Source: Riptortus pedestris (taxonomy: Eukaryota; Arthropoda; Insecta; Hemiptera; Alydidae). Taken from it: a DNA stretch of 64,000 bases. Shown here piece after piece: positions 28,652-35,824 of the stretch. Positions within the stretch are counted from its first letter, which is position 1; each line of letters begins with the position of its first letter. The stretch covers positions 127,310,501 to 127,374,500 of the forward strand of contig CM032230.1 in assembly GCA_019009955.1 (NCBI GenBank), in the 5' to 3' direction. Below the pieces are notes generated by a model, which was given only the letters and a program-made list of their open reading frames with translations, was not told where the DNA came from and did no database searches. Made by a program: the position numbers and the translations under genes.

Positions 28652-31600
28652 AATTAAATTGCCTGATCAAAAATGAATTTTCCAAAAATTTTATATATAG
28701 AAAATTTCATAAAAAGTCAGTCACGCAGGGGCTGCGTAAAATAACTACTCGTATATTTCTCACGCGCTGCTATGACCACTAGTAATGTCATCTCAGCCCT
28801 TATTCTCAATTTCTACGTCAAAATTACACGAGTAGTAGTGAGGGTTTACAGAAGGCTGAAAACTAAACAATGAAATTACACGATTAACATTCATTATAAA
28901 AAATAAGTATTAACCAATCTTTGGTGGAAGGTTAACAATGACGAAAACCCATAAATGATTATTAAATCATTTTGTATTTCATTACTAGTGTAGTGTCCAT
29001 ATGATGTCTCATCAGGAGAAAATAAAATATGAAGAGGTAACTAGACTGATGGCTACATCGTTATATGGGACCTTGGAATTCGTTGTTCTGTTATAAATCT
29101 CTCGTTTACTATTTTGACTAACCTTCATTATGGATGATTGATATTTTTATTTCGTGACGTATTGATATAAAGCAGCTGACTCGACCCGCCATATCTTGTA
29201 AGTAGTGGATGGCCATATATAACGATGTAGCCGGTAGTTTAGTTACGTCTTTGTACAGGGTGGTCCACGGGAAAGGGGCGGTTTTGAATCGCGCTACACT
29301 TGGCGGCTGGTGGCCGTCAAGGTCACTCGACTCCCCACCGCCTGCCATTCAGTCGCCATTATGCCGCTGTTGACGAAAGATCATCCTCATGTCTACAAAG
29401 AAAAGCCACTCACTCTGGAAGCACTGAAGACGGCAATATGAAACAAAATCGCTCTAATCAATGACTAGCTATTAAGAAGAGTGGACGTCAATTTTCAAGA
29501 GACTTAAAATGTGTGTTCGTGAAAATGGCCGCCATTTAAGTGATGTTATTTTTAAAAAATAAAGTAATGTATTTTTTAAAAAAATGACATAAATTCAGCT
29601 TTATTTTTGTCTAAATAAAATGCGCCTGTCTTCAAAACTAACAGAGTAATTACTATTTTAAAACCGTCCGTTTCCCTTGGCCCACCCTGTATAATATTTT
29701 CTCCTGATGAAGCGTCATGTGGGCGCGAAACTTGTCCAGAAATAAACATACTTATAGTAATAAATATGATTTTAATAACCACCTGGGGTTTTCATTTTCA
29801 ATGACCTTCTGCCATCGATTGGTTGATATTACAATGGAAATTTTCTCACAACACAGCTCCTGGATGGCTGTGGTAGTTTTTCGCATGGCACTTAGTAAGC
29901 AATGTAACTAAGATGATACTTTTCACTTATTGTCTTTTACTGTGTTTTCCTTCTGGGCTTCTTCTTCATTCTCCGAGTAATCTTGAGCTCTCTGATTTAA
30001 GGTTCCAGAGACACCTATGTGGCTCATCTCCAGAGGAAGGATTACAGATGCCGAAAATGCTCTCAGGTGGCTTAGGGGCTGGGTTTCGCCGGCCGCTGTT
30101 GCTCAAGAGCTCAATGAAATGATAGCTTATCACAAGGACACTGCTTACAAGACCAAGACCATCGGCAACTCTCTTCAGTCCACAGGTAATTGTCATATAT
30201 CGTTCAGATTACTTATTAGCAGATTTCCCTTAAGGGACATCAGCTGTTAAAGTTATACTCATTGAGCTATTGAGGTTGTATGAGGTTTACGACAATTTTC
30301 CTCAAATGTCCATCAATCTTACCTAGGAGTTGACGAAAATGAGGTCCATTCAAGATTATATATATAATGGATCATTATATAACAGTATAGTTTATGTGAC
30401 AAGAGTAGGATTGGGGGGTTCACTGAAGGCTTAAAACTAAAAAATGCAAACATATCTTTTAATAATCAAAATAGTGGAAAACGTATGTAACAAAATTTAT
30501 AAAACATAAATTAGGAATAAAATTGGTTCTCTAGAACTTTCAATCCAACATATAATAACGGAGATATTTCAGCAATCAAAATTCTTCCCTTATTCATTAG
30601 CGAACTTGATCTTTATTTTTACATATAACGTTTAATTAAATATCGAATTTGGTAACAATCAAACAAAAATTGTGACAGCTAGATCGTTAACAGATAAATA
30701 TATATGGATATGAGGTCTGTATCTTTACTGTAACATGTTTTTTGTTTTTTTTTGTACTTCGCCAAACTGGATATATAAGTTTGGTAATGATCAAACAAAA
30801 ATTGTGACCTGCTGTAAGGGTAACAGAGAAATATATAATTTCCTAATTTCAAGGACCTCATTTTTGTCATCTCCATGGAAGGATAGATGGACCTTTGAGG
30901 ACATTTTTTGAAAATGCGTCATGAGTATAACCTAAATAGCTGATTTCCCTTAAGGAAAATCGGGTAATAGATGCATTGTTAGATATAACTCACATGTTGT
31001 GGTAGGATCTCTTTACTTATAGCAGAAAAGATCTTTTTTTACTCCTGGGGATACAATCAATTAAGAAAGGACTTGTTGGAGGAGAAAATAGCTATGGTAG
31101 ATTTATTTAATAAATAAAAACACTCTAACATAAAATACAAATTAAGCCCTATAAATAATAAAAATATGTAAAAACTGTAAAAGGGATTTTTATGCCTAAA
31201 ACTAATTAAGAGGTTCTACTACAAAAACAATGCAATTCTAATGGCAATAACTTTAATTTGCAAGAACCCTCCCTAAAGTCTATAACCAATTTAAATAAAT
31301 ATATATTATGGTTAGATAGTGGAGGATCATCATCAACATTTCAATAAAAGTCAATCCCTATAACATAAAAATTGAATAAATTAAATTTTAAATTAAAAAT
31401 TGTATAGTGTGATCTATTCCAGCGGTCTTATTTGTTCCTTCAAAAAAAAAAAAAAATTAAATAAAGCACAGCAAAATGTTTTGTATATTTAACATGAGTA
31501 CACTTCAAATCACAATATTTATTATTAATTTTTTTATTGTTTCATTATTATTATTTTCTTCACCTGCAGTTAGATTATTTTAGTTAATTTAAAGCCTGCT

Positions 31601-32551
31601 TTAGCCCAGTAATAAAAGGTTATTATAATTTCCAGAAGCACTAGTGGAGGAAAAACTAACTCTTTGGGTACGAGTGAAAGATTTTATGCGCCCCGAAATG
31701 AGGAAACCACTCTTTTTAGTTATTCTCTACTTCTTTTTCTTCTATGCATCTGGACTCCAAACAATAAGGCCATACATGGTCCAAGTGTTTACTAATCTCA
31801 ACATGCCTGTGGACCCAAAGGAAGCTACAGTAAGTACAACAATTATCAGTGGATAAGCTAATACGTTAAAAAAAAAAATGAAAATTTCCATTTAGCAATT
31901 AAGCTATTACCATAGGTAGCATAGAAAGACCTGTGCGGGCTCGGGTTGGCCGTGCGAGTTAGGGCGTTGGTCCTAATCTTGCATTGCAGACCTAGAGTGG
32001 CGGGTTCGAATCCCGCCCTGGGCAATTTAGAAATTTATTTAATGACGGCCTCATTAAATAAACTCCTTAGGCCCACCCTGGCTAGAAAAGGATGGTAACC
32101 TGTAGATAATCCGTACCAATTAGCCTAGTTGCATAAAGTGGACGTAAAATAAAAAAAAACCTATGCCTTGTCAAAGATAATTTTTCATTTAGATAGCCCA
32201 AGATCACTAAAACTCCATATATTGTGTTTTTATAATTATCTCTGTATCAAACTTATTGTTTGTTTGTTTGTTGAATTTTGGTCAAAAACAGCAAGGACAA
32301 CAATGCCCAACAACACCTATGCATGCACCTATTTGAGTTCCCTGACCATGGGAACTTGTAGACACATGCACACAAGGACTGTTCTTTTTTTTTTTGTTTT
32401 TGTTTTTTCCTCTTTCTCTATTTGTACTTTTATTTTACTTTTTTTCAATATTTCTCCTTAATTTTTTTTCTTTATTTTTCCCTTACATTTATATTTTCTG
32501 TTTCAACCCCCCACCCCTTTTTTTACTTATTGTGTGTTTTAAACAAAGAAA

Positions 32552-32603
<52 letters not shown>

Positions 32604-35600
32604 TGATATAATCTTCATATTAGTTGAGTGAAACTAACTGATTTAATAATACTCCACTTTTTGATACTATGGTTAATAGGCACCGGTTATCTTCAGGTTA
32701 CCACCCTTTTCTACCCAGGGTGAGACTAAGAATTTTATTTAGTGAGTTTGTCTCTAAATATATTCCAATTTGCCCAGGTGGGAATAGAACTCAACACATT
32801 AGGTTTGTCATGTGACCAACACTTCAACTCACATGGCTAATCTGAGCCCTGATTTATTGTTTTAGTCATCTTATTCCATTTGCATTGTTAGGAGAGATTC
32901 TTAATTTTTATTTATTCATATATATTATTTTATATTGTCTTATTTATGTATACATTTATATTGTCTTTATCGAATTCTGGAAGCAATCCGGCCCTCCAGG
33001 ATTATTTATGAGATTTGCTTGAGCTATTTCTATGTATGGGTGTACTTATATCCTTGTATTTGGAAGAGAGTGTGAGTGTTGTGTTTATAGTGACTTTTTA
33101 TAACACAAAAATAGTATCTATGCGTTCTCTAACTATACATTTAACACAATTTTTGTTTTAGGTTTTAGTATCTGTTTTGGGATTTATCGGAAATGCTGCC
33201 TGCATGCTTCTAGTGGTATATGTAGGTAAGTAATTGTTTCCAAGTACACTTTTTTTCTTCTTTACCACTTCAGAGACACAGATATCACATTTTGTATCAA
33301 TAGTTTGACTAATTGTCTGTAATTCTTATTTTGACACTGGTATGGCTTTCCCCAATACACTAAAAGTTCATCACACAGGGGCTGCATACACTTAGCAGAT
33401 TTGCCACATTCTGAAATGAAGCATAGGTGATCTCATCTTAACTTTTCTATTTCTCCTTTAGTAAGAAGTCAGGACTTAAAATGTAAGCTGGACGTAAGAT
33501 GTCAAGTGAATTAATCACTCAAAGAAAAACTAGATGAGTAGAAACGGGTTTTACCGGAGGCCAGAAAAAAAAAAAATACTCATAACTCACTCAATATTCG
33601 AGTTTCAAAAATTATATGCAAAAACAATCGTACAGCATTACATGTTTACTAGATTGGCTGTATAATTATTATTATTTATTAACATCCACTTTTTAATACT
33701 GCGGCTAATTGATTATATATTTTTCTATCAGTCACAATAACTGAGAAATTTTGAAATTTTTCAAATTCCACTATTAATACCCCCCCCCTTCTAGGTCTGA
33801 TTTTAGTCATCAGTGAATATGATATTTAGTGTTGGATGAAGCAGTTAAGTATCATATAAGCATTGATCAAATAAACATTTTCAAGTGAAGAACATTAAAT
33901 ATTAATTGAAGACTCATAACATATTTGCATGAATCTCACATAGTAAAGGTTCATCGAAAACCATATTTGATATGTAAGCTAGAAATAAGATGCTTCCTCA
34001 TTTATCAGGTTAGTGTTAATATGAGAGGAGCAAACAAAAATTGAGACTGCTAGAGTGCGGGTCACTCTTTAAATAAAAATTCTGGTCAGGAATCCCACAA
34101 ATCTCACTCGTGGGCTGCTGAAGATCTCAATCTATAGTGCCAAACAAATATATATATAAAGCATACAATTGCAGATATTCTCTTCTATAAGATAAGAACA
34201 AGCCTCCTCGAACTATAGATGAAGTACTAGTAAATGATGGAATAAATGTGAGACAAGGGCATCAGTAAGCGTAGGTAAATAACCCTTTAATAAACATCAC
34301 TATCCTCAGCACCAAACCAACAACTATCCACTTATTTAATTGAATGAGAAAAATGGAATGCACCATCAGAAAATATTACTATTTTTTATTTTATTGAAAA
34401 CTTAATTAACCTGTGTCTCTTGGTTATAAAACTATTCTGGCTTATTCTTTTTTTTTTTTTTTTTTTTCAATTGTTATAAAAAGTATTTTTATTATAGGTA
34501 AGAAAAAGTTGTCTCTTATTTCTCTGGGTGCTAGTGCAGTGTGTTGTCTTCTACTCTCAGCTTCTGCATTCGGCTATCTCAGTAATAGTTGGCCATTTCC
34601 ACTCTTCCTCATATTCTCATTCTTCACTGGTCTCGGAATTGCCCCAATTCCATGGATGCTCCAGAGTGAACTCTATCCATTCAGGTAAAAAAAACCCCAA
34701 TGTTTTCAATCATTTATTTCATCAATAATTTACGAGATTCCCTATTGTCTTTATATAGATCAAATAGGCTTCAATATGTTGCGATCTAAACCCATTTTGT
34801 GAATTTTGATATTGTAATTTAATTTAAATGTTTTCTCATATTAGAGTTATCTGACTGCAACCCCTTTTAAAGTTTCGGTGTTTACAATACTTCTGCGTCA
34901 AACTTATTTTATCTTTAATACATTTGTTTTGGAGATTAAAATTTAAAGATAGGGCTAAAATGCATTTTTTATTATAAAAGAGAATACAAACTTAAGTTGC
35001 TAATTAACTTTTAGAAACTTTTTTTTTGAATTTCAAGAAAACTAACTCTTTTAAATTTTAATATTTTTTTTCTTACGAAAAAGACATTAATGCCCAGTTT
35101 ATACTACTTAAAGTTCACAACATTCATAAAATACTCCACATAAGTACTTATGTACTTCTGAGACTTAATTTTAATTTTGAATATATAAAATGGGATATAA
35201 TGTTAAAGAAACAATTTTTCTTTATCATTTAAATTTCTTAGCATGTGATTAATAAAAAGGGAGAGAAAATGCATTTTTTGTTATTGTTATTTGTTTTTGA
35301 AAATTGGACTTTTAATGTATATATTCCTTTGTTGCAGGGGAAAATGTTTGGCTGCCGGAATTGCTGCAGCAGCTTCATATGTCATTGGTTTCATTGCCAC
35401 AAAGTCATATTTATATCTTGAAGGGTATTTCAATCTGTATGGTATGTTCCTGATATTTGGTATTTTTGGATTGTTCGGCTCATTGTACCTCAGTAGGAAG
35501 ATGCCAGAAACTGAAGGAAAATCTCTCTCTGAGATAGAAGAATTTTTCAATAATAACAAGAAGCCACTGAATGAAACTCCACAGCCACCGTCTTACAGTA

Positions 35601-35611
35601 CATACATCTGA
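4362..35611 (+). CDS. MFS sugar-transporter-type protein (Tret1-like), 9 exons, 5' end missing
   Basis: Exons are 4362-4458, 19747-19882, 25424-25603, 27491-27696, 30002-30185, 31636-31829, 33162-33225, 34498-34684 and 35338-35611; all introns are GT-AG and all phases join, giving 506 visible residues to a TGA. It should be a 12-helix plasma-membrane carrier of the insect facilitated trehalose/sugar transporter family. Visible marks (numbered from the first full residue): a TM1 region starting LRRAIPQVLAC, GRKR at 100-103 between helices 2 and 3, EITEPKYRG at 152-160, VPETPMWL at 207-214 (the PESPRWL position), PWMLQSELYPFRGK at 405-418 and PETEGKS at 472-478. The QQLSG motif of TM7 is not present; that place reads FYASGLQTIRPY (303-314), so the substrate may differ from canonical sugar carriers (inference). 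The first exon begins inside a codon, so the start codon lies in an unseen upstream exon. The first intron is 15.3 kb and full of repeats. Confidence 0.93.
4575..4722 (-). mobile_element. HINE-like element, internally deleted
   Basis: It starts with AGCAGATTTCCCTTAA and ends GGAAATCTGCTTAGTTTGCGCAG, but lacks the (TA)n core. The internal part matches the longer subfamily (ATTACCG...GGTGGTGTT). Confidence 0.65.
4936..5040 (-). mobile_element. HINE-like 3'-end fragment
   Basis: It reads AGAAGATTTTCCTTAAGGGA, then the GGTTATAATCATGGC and GTCCATCGACTCTGC blocks shared with the terminal 130 bp of the family; the rest is missing. Confidence 0.6.
5696..6344 (-). mobile_element. HINE-like element, near complete
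   Basis: It has the TAGCAGATTTCCCTTCAGGG terminus, a (TA)n core (5821-5862), the conserved blocks TGTCTGTTACCGCTCTAGCGG and AACCAATCATATTGCAAATG, and ends GGGAAATCCGCTTAG plus ACGCAGCCCCTGCGT, a perfect 6-bp-stem palindrome. Confidence 0.85.
6345..7016. other. Intronic sequence without recognised feature
   Basis: About 670 bp between two HINE-like copies. It is less AT-rich than its surroundings, with no long open frame and no repeat that I can match elsewhere in the window. Confidence 0.5.
7017..7917 (+). mobile_element. HINE-like element, longer subfamily
   Basis: It starts GTCAGTCACGCAGGGGCTGCG and ends CTGATTTCCCTTCAGGGAAATC plus TGCTAA. It has the longer-subfamily blocks (AGACAAACTATT..ATATATC, AATTTTATTGAAAAC) and a G-run near 7316-7324. 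The (TA)n core is short here. Confidence 0.82.
8547..9130 (+). mobile_element. HINE-like element
   Basis: It starts GTCCGTCACGCGGGGGCTGCG with AAGCAGATTTCCC, and ends GCTGATTTCCCTTAAAGG. The core is (CA)n followed by (TA)n at about 8964-9032, showing that the microsatellite core varies in unit. Confidence 0.82.
9340..9449 (+). mobile_element. HINE-like 3'-end fragment
   Basis: Only the terminal block is present: CTTCATCTCCTAGGTAGGATC, then CAGCTGATTTCCC and an imperfect GGGAAATTTGCTAAA end. Confidence 0.65.
9741..9827 (+). other. Candidate alternative exon in transporter intron 1
   Basis: A good acceptor (T-rich tract ending TTTTCAG) is followed by 28 open codons starting DLLPTKMNSPF and a TAA. 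It is in phase with the donor at 4458, so it could make a short alternative end of the transporter. No similarity to the family is seen; it may be chance. Confidence 0.2.
9949..10038. mobile_element. Mini inverted-repeat element, copy 1
   Basis: A 90-bp unit is bounded by TGCTCCAGTGGTC and GACCGCTGGAGCAGA, near-perfect inverted repeats of about 14 bp. A second copy in the opposite orientation lies at 25098-25193. Confidence 0.65.
11175..11393 (-). mobile_element. tRNA-derived SINE, near full length
   Basis: On the plus strand it runs from the TATTATTTATTAACG tail, through GGTTACCACCC and TCTAGCCAGGGTGGG, to GATTGAACTCACC (B-box) and GGCTAACCTGAGCCC (tRNA-like 5' end). Confidence 0.82.
11958..12009. 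repeat. (TA)n(CA)n microsatellite
   Basis: A pure TA run is followed by a CA run, with no recognisable transposon sequence on either side, unlike most TA tracts in the window. Confidence 0.9.
12570..12777. repeat. Long imperfect hairpin (fold-back)
   Basis: The arms 12570-12652 and 12699-12777 are inverted copies (ACTTTCAGAGACCAA...TCAGTGCCTGCTGA and its complement, then CATAGCATGGTC and its complement) around a loop of about 46 bp. It may be a fold-back transposon or MITE. Confidence 0.75.
12874..12905 (+). mobile_element. HINE-like terminal palindrome fragment
   Basis: GGTGATTTCCC and GGGGGAAATCTGCC remain from a 3' end. It sits just upstream of a full copy, so this may be the scar of a tandem insertion. 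Confidence 0.6.
12935..13504 (+). mobile_element. HINE-like element, shorter subfamily
   Basis: It starts GTCAGTCACGCAGGGGCTGCG, AAGCAGATTTCCCACGTG, and ends CTGATTTCCCTTAAGGGAAATC (shown in part), TGCTAA. The (TA)n core is nearly lost (only a short run near 13366). Confidence 0.85.
13505..14879. other. Intronic AT-rich sequence, nothing recognised
   Basis: No conserved coding blocks, known repeat termini or RNA genes were seen in this stretch. Confidence 0.5.
14880..15060 (-). mobile_element. HINE-like fragment ending in (TA)n(TG)n
   Basis: A degraded 3' terminal block (GGGAAATCATCAGTTGAAG, ATGCGATTTTCAAAG) leads into TA and TG microsatellite at 14986-15059. The body of the element is missing beyond the microsatellite. 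Confidence 0.55.
15061..16430. other. Intronic sequence, one SINE 3' fragment
   Basis: It holds a SINE 3' fragment at about 16259-16345 (CTGGCTAGAGAAGGGTGATAACC). No gene is recognised; the short frames near 15265-15450 show no family features. Confidence 0.5.
16436..16468 (-). mobile_element. HINE-like 5'-end palindrome fragment
   Basis: GGGAAATGGCTTCAGTTTACG is followed by the palindrome remnant GCAGCATCTGCG and GACGGA, the usual outer boundary of the family. Confidence 0.55.
16515..16722 (+). mobile_element. tRNA-derived SINE, near full length
   Basis: The degraded tRNA-like head (GATCGATTCC B-box) is followed by TTCATTAAATAAAGTCCTTAG, CACCCTGGCTGGAAAAGGGT and an end in GGACACTAACAAATAA. 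Confidence 0.75.
16749..16797. repeat. (TA)n microsatellite
   Basis: A pure TA run of about 49 bp lies just after the SINE tail, so it may have grown from the SINE tail or be independent. Confidence 0.9.
17521..18080 (+). mobile_element. HINE-like element, 5' end truncated
   Basis: It starts within the 5' region (TAACTAAGCAGATTTCCCACA) and ends GAGCTGATTTCCTTTAGGGG, AATCTGC. Body blocks such as CTAGAGCGCTAACAGAC are clear; the TA core is reduced to a few units. Confidence 0.75.
18081..18640. other. GC-richer intronic island, unclassified
   Basis: About 500 bp clearly less AT-rich than its surroundings, lying directly before a HINE-like copy. It looks like part of an older transposon, but I cannot name the family and see no open frame of note. 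Confidence 0.4.
18641..19554 (+). mobile_element. HINE-like element, longer subfamily, 3' end damaged
   Basis: It starts CGTCCGCGACGCAGGGGCAGC with AAGCAGATTTCC, has the longer-subfamily blocks, a G-run near 18987-18996 and a (TA)n core at 19461-19505. After CATCTCCTGG the usual 100-bp end is deleted and only TTTGCTAAAA remains. Confidence 0.8.
19747..19882 (+). CDS. Transporter exon b (TM1 and first loop)
   Basis: The acceptor is TTCTAG and the donor is CG|GTGAGT. It codes for 45 residues, including the hydrophobic stretch LVLSMPTIVIAALL and the acidic loop ending PDEATWF. This PTI...L...(E)TWF arrangement is typical of insect Tret1-like proteins. Confidence 0.92.
19883..20963. other. Intronic sequence, nothing recognised
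   Basis: An AT-rich stretch between transporter exon b and a solo-LTR-like repeat. Short frames on both strands show no family features. Confidence 0.5.
20964..21440 (-). mobile_element. Solo-LTR-like repeat, copy 1
   Basis: Read on the minus strand it has a TATATAAG box (near 21405), a TTCTCAG initiator-like site, a body rich in CAGTG words, a polyadenylation-type AATAAA, and ends ...GTAACA, as retroviral-type LTRs end in CA. It is related to 47030-47372 and 50270-50660. No coding part is attached. Confidence 0.65.
21722..22326 (+). repeat. Interspersed repeat family D, copy 1
   Basis: About 600 bp closely similar to 25738-26278, for example GGAATAAACAACACTTATTA, CTCAATTACTAGTGACTAG, CTTAATATGTCCCAATTA and TTGAGCCCCAAATTAATAC. 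It has no long open frame. The two copies lie on either side of transporter exon c. Confidence 0.8.
22683..23530 (+). mobile_element. HINE-like element, longer subfamily, 3' end lost
   Basis: It starts TCCGCCACGCAGGTGCTGCG, has a 14-base G-run near 22988-23001 and the blocks ATTAACGGAGATATTTCGAG and AACAGACAAATATATG. The (TA)n core is almost absent and the final palindrome is replaced by unrelated sequence after CCTCAATAGTGA. Confidence 0.78.
23531..24729. other. Intronic sequence, nothing recognised
   Basis: No conserved coding blocks or repeat termini. Open frames at 23847-24047 and 24251-24544 have no recognisable motifs. Confidence 0.5.
24732..24965 (+). mobile_element. tRNA-derived SINE, full length
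   Basis: The head GGCTCAGGTTAGCCATGCGAG (shown as A-box area) and B-box GAGTTCGATTC are followed by CATTAAATAACATCC, CACCCTGGCTAGAAAAGGGT, GGTAACCTGTAGATAACCCG and an (AATAAT)n tail. Confidence 0.88.
25098..25193. mobile_element. Mini inverted-repeat element, copy 2
   Basis: A 96-bp unit is bounded by TCTGCTCCAGTGGCC and GACCGCTGGAGCAGA. It is the inverted counterpart of 9949-10038, sharing the CGAAAA(A/G)(G/A)CC junction at one end. Confidence 0.65.
25424..25603 (+). CDS. Transporter exon c (TM2-TM3)
   Basis: The acceptor is TTTCAG and the donor is TTCG|GTGAGT. It encodes SIALICQPLGSVFSG, then PLGRKRSMMLL with the conserved basic GRKR loop, then a further hydrophobic helix ending AAAIMGF. 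It starts with 2 bases and ends with 1 base of split codons. Confidence 0.94.
25738..26278 (+). repeat. Interspersed repeat family D, copy 2
   Basis: Aligns along its length to 21722-22326 in the same orientation with scattered substitutions and small indels. It ends at the shared CCCCAAATTAATAC block. Confidence 0.8.
26608..26916. mobile_element. 279-bp insertion flanked by a 15-bp direct repeat
   Basis: TGCTCTTTATGGACA occurs at 26608-26622 and again, identically, at 26902-26916. Between them is a GC-richer block unlike its surroundings. A 15-bp exact duplication is the size produced by LINE-driven retroposition, so this may be a SINE or truncated retroposed sequence of unknown family. Confidence 0.6.
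27491..27696 (+). CDS. Transporter exon d (TM4-TM6)
   Basis: The acceptor is CTTTTAG and the donor is CACAG|GTAACA. It encodes GVGCTEAPILTYVGEITEPKY, the family signature before the fourth and fifth helices, and ends FLAVSQ in phase 0. Confidence 0.94.
28097..28140 (+). mobile_element. HINE-like 5'-end fragment
   Basis: GTCCGTCACGCAGG, then AACTAAGCAGATTTCCC; the sequence that follows is unrelated to the family. Confidence 0.6.
28408..28554 (-). mobile_element. tRNA-derived SINE, internally deleted
   Basis: It runs from a TTATTATTATTATTATTTAT tail through TGGCTAATTATATTCC to GGGAATCGAACTCGCCACTC and CCTAACCCGAGCCC; the central CCACCCTGGCTAG block is missing. Confidence 0.8.
28582..28648. 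repeat. (TA)n microsatellite
   Basis: About 66 bp of pure TA, shortly before a HINE-like 5' fragment in the same intron. Confidence 0.9.
28715..28910 (+). mobile_element. HINE-like 5' part, decayed
   Basis: It starts GTCAGTCACGCAGGGGCTGCG and later keeps GGGTTTACAGAAGGCTGAAA and ATTAACATTCATTAT; the rest of the element is absent. Confidence 0.6.
28926..29815. mobile_element. Inverted-repeat element with hammerhead-like core
   Basis: Left arm 28926-29072 and right arm 29207-29815 are inverted copies once the mariner-like insert 29256-29689 is removed: AACGATGTAGCC, TAGTTAC.TCTT, TATTTTCTCCTGATGA and GGGGTTTTC...TCAATG..CTTC align in order. The right arm carries CTGATGA (29704-29710) and GAAA (29727-29730), the hammerhead core, with GCG/CGC able to pair between. 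Penelope-like elements carry hammerheads in their terminal repeats (known), so this may be their remnant (inference). Confidence 0.6.
29256..29689. mobile_element. Mariner-like non-autonomous element (MITE)
   Basis: 434 bp flanked by TA on both sides (29254-29255 and 29690-29691). The ends are inverted repeats: CAGGGTGGTCCACGGGAAA on the left against CAGGGTGGGCCAAGGGAAA from the right, continuing imperfectly to about 33 bp. It has no transposase frame. TA duplication and CAGGG ends fit the Tc1/mariner superfamily. Confidence 0.82.
30002..30185 (+). CDS. Transporter exon e (central cytoplasmic loop)
   Basis: The acceptor is ATTTAAG and the donor is CACAG|GTAATT. It starts VPETPMWLISRGR, the PESPRWL-type motif after TM6, followed by the helical loop segment AENALRWLRGW. 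A HINE-like terminus begins about 30 bp after its donor. Confidence 0.93.
30217..30966. mobile_element. Composite of two HINE-like pieces, head to head
   Basis: 30217-30365 is a minus-strand 3' end (AGCAGATTTCCCTTAAGGGA, CATCAGCTG). From about 30366 a plus-strand body follows, ending CTGATTTCCCTTAAGG at 30938-30966. The block GTTTGGTAA..ATCAAACAAA is repeated within it (about 30648 and 30780). The junction lies in a short TA run. It starts about 30 bp after the donor of transporter exon e. Confidence 0.7.
31636..31829 (+). CDS. Transporter exon f (loop end and TM7)
   Basis: The acceptor is TTTCCAG and the donor is ACA|GTAAGT. It codes for 64 residues plus a split Glu and includes the TM7 region YFFFFYASGLQTIRPYMVQ. 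The glutamine pair and serine-glycine context of the usual QQLSG motif are replaced here. Confidence 0.93.
31937..32156 (+). mobile_element. tRNA-derived SINE, best-preserved copy
   Basis: The head reads GGCTCGGGTTGGCCGTGCGAG with GGTTCGAATCCCGCC as an intact B-box; the GGCCGNGCGAGTTAGGGCG area resembles tRNA-Leu/Ser D-arms (inference). The body has CCACCCTGGCTAGAAAAGG, GGTAACCTGTAGATAATCCG and AAAGTGGACG, then an A-rich tail. The head cannot fold as a functional tRNA with normal spacing, so it is called a SINE. Confidence 0.88.
32556..32599. repeat. (TA)n microsatellite
   Basis: A TA run preceded by about 200 bp of pyrimidine-rich sequence (many T/C runs, 32380-32520). No known transposon end is next to it. 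Confidence 0.9.
32650..32852 (-). mobile_element. tRNA-derived SINE
   Basis: Reversed family blocks in order: GGTTACCACCC, TTTTCTACCCAGGGTG, TTTGCCCAGGTGGGAATAGA and GGCTAATCTGAGCCC. Confidence 0.8.
33162..33225 (+). CDS. Transporter exon g (64-bp small exon, TM8)
   Basis: The acceptor is TGTTTTAG and the donor is GTAG|GTAAGT. It adds 21 residues, VLVSVLGFIGNAACMLLVVY, one transmembrane helix. It is the smallest exon found and is needed to keep the reading frame between the flanking exons. Confidence 0.9.
33365..34060 (+). mobile_element. HINE-like element, strongly decayed
   Basis: It starts GTTCATCACACAGGGGCTGC with CTTAGCAGATTTGCC. Diverged body blocks follow, interrupted by a SINE tail fragment (about 33665-33712) and ending near GACTGCTAGAGTGCG. 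The (TA)n core and the 3' palindrome are not seen. Confidence 0.55.
34498..34684 (+). CDS. Transporter exon h (TM9-TM10)
   Basis: The acceptor is ATTATAG and the donor is TTCAG|GTAAAA. It encodes the basic KKK loop, two hydrophobic helices and PWMLQSELYPF, corresponding to the conserved P..(L/I)..E.FP.(R/K)G block of sugar porters. Confidence 0.93.
35338..35611 (+). CDS. Transporter terminal exon i (TM11-TM12, C-terminus, stop)
   Basis: The acceptor is GTTGCAG. It codes for 90 residues: RGKCLAAGIAAAA, two hydrophobic helices, the PETEGKS signature after TM12, LSEIEEFFNNN, then a Pro-rich tail ending PPSYSTYI and TGA. This is a normal C-terminus for the family. Confidence 0.95.
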
Positions 35612-35818
35612 AAAATATGGAAGTAGTAAAGTATTTGGGGAGTAGCGTATTGCTGCCCATTATTGAGCCAAATGAGCTAAGGGAAGCAATTTGCTTCATG
35701 TACTAATGTAAGCTGGTCCAAGTGTGAAGGCCGCTTCTCATCTGTACACTTAGTTATTATACTAGTCCATTGTTCCTTGTATTTTTGAAGAGTAATTACA
35801 TATTATTTTGTGATAAGC

Positions 35819-35824
35819 AATAAA
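35819..35824 (+). terminator. Polyadenylation signal of the transporter gene
   Basis: AATAAA lies about 210 bp after the stop codon of the transporter, in AT-rich sequence without repeats. Other AATAAA-like sites occur further downstream, so the real cleavage site is not certain. Confidence 0.5.

Noticed and set aside
31937..32024. Possible functional tRNA gene
   Set aside because: The B-box and part of the D-arm are tRNA-like, but the acceptor stem does not pair and the same head occurs fused to the SINE body at many places, so it is a SINE.
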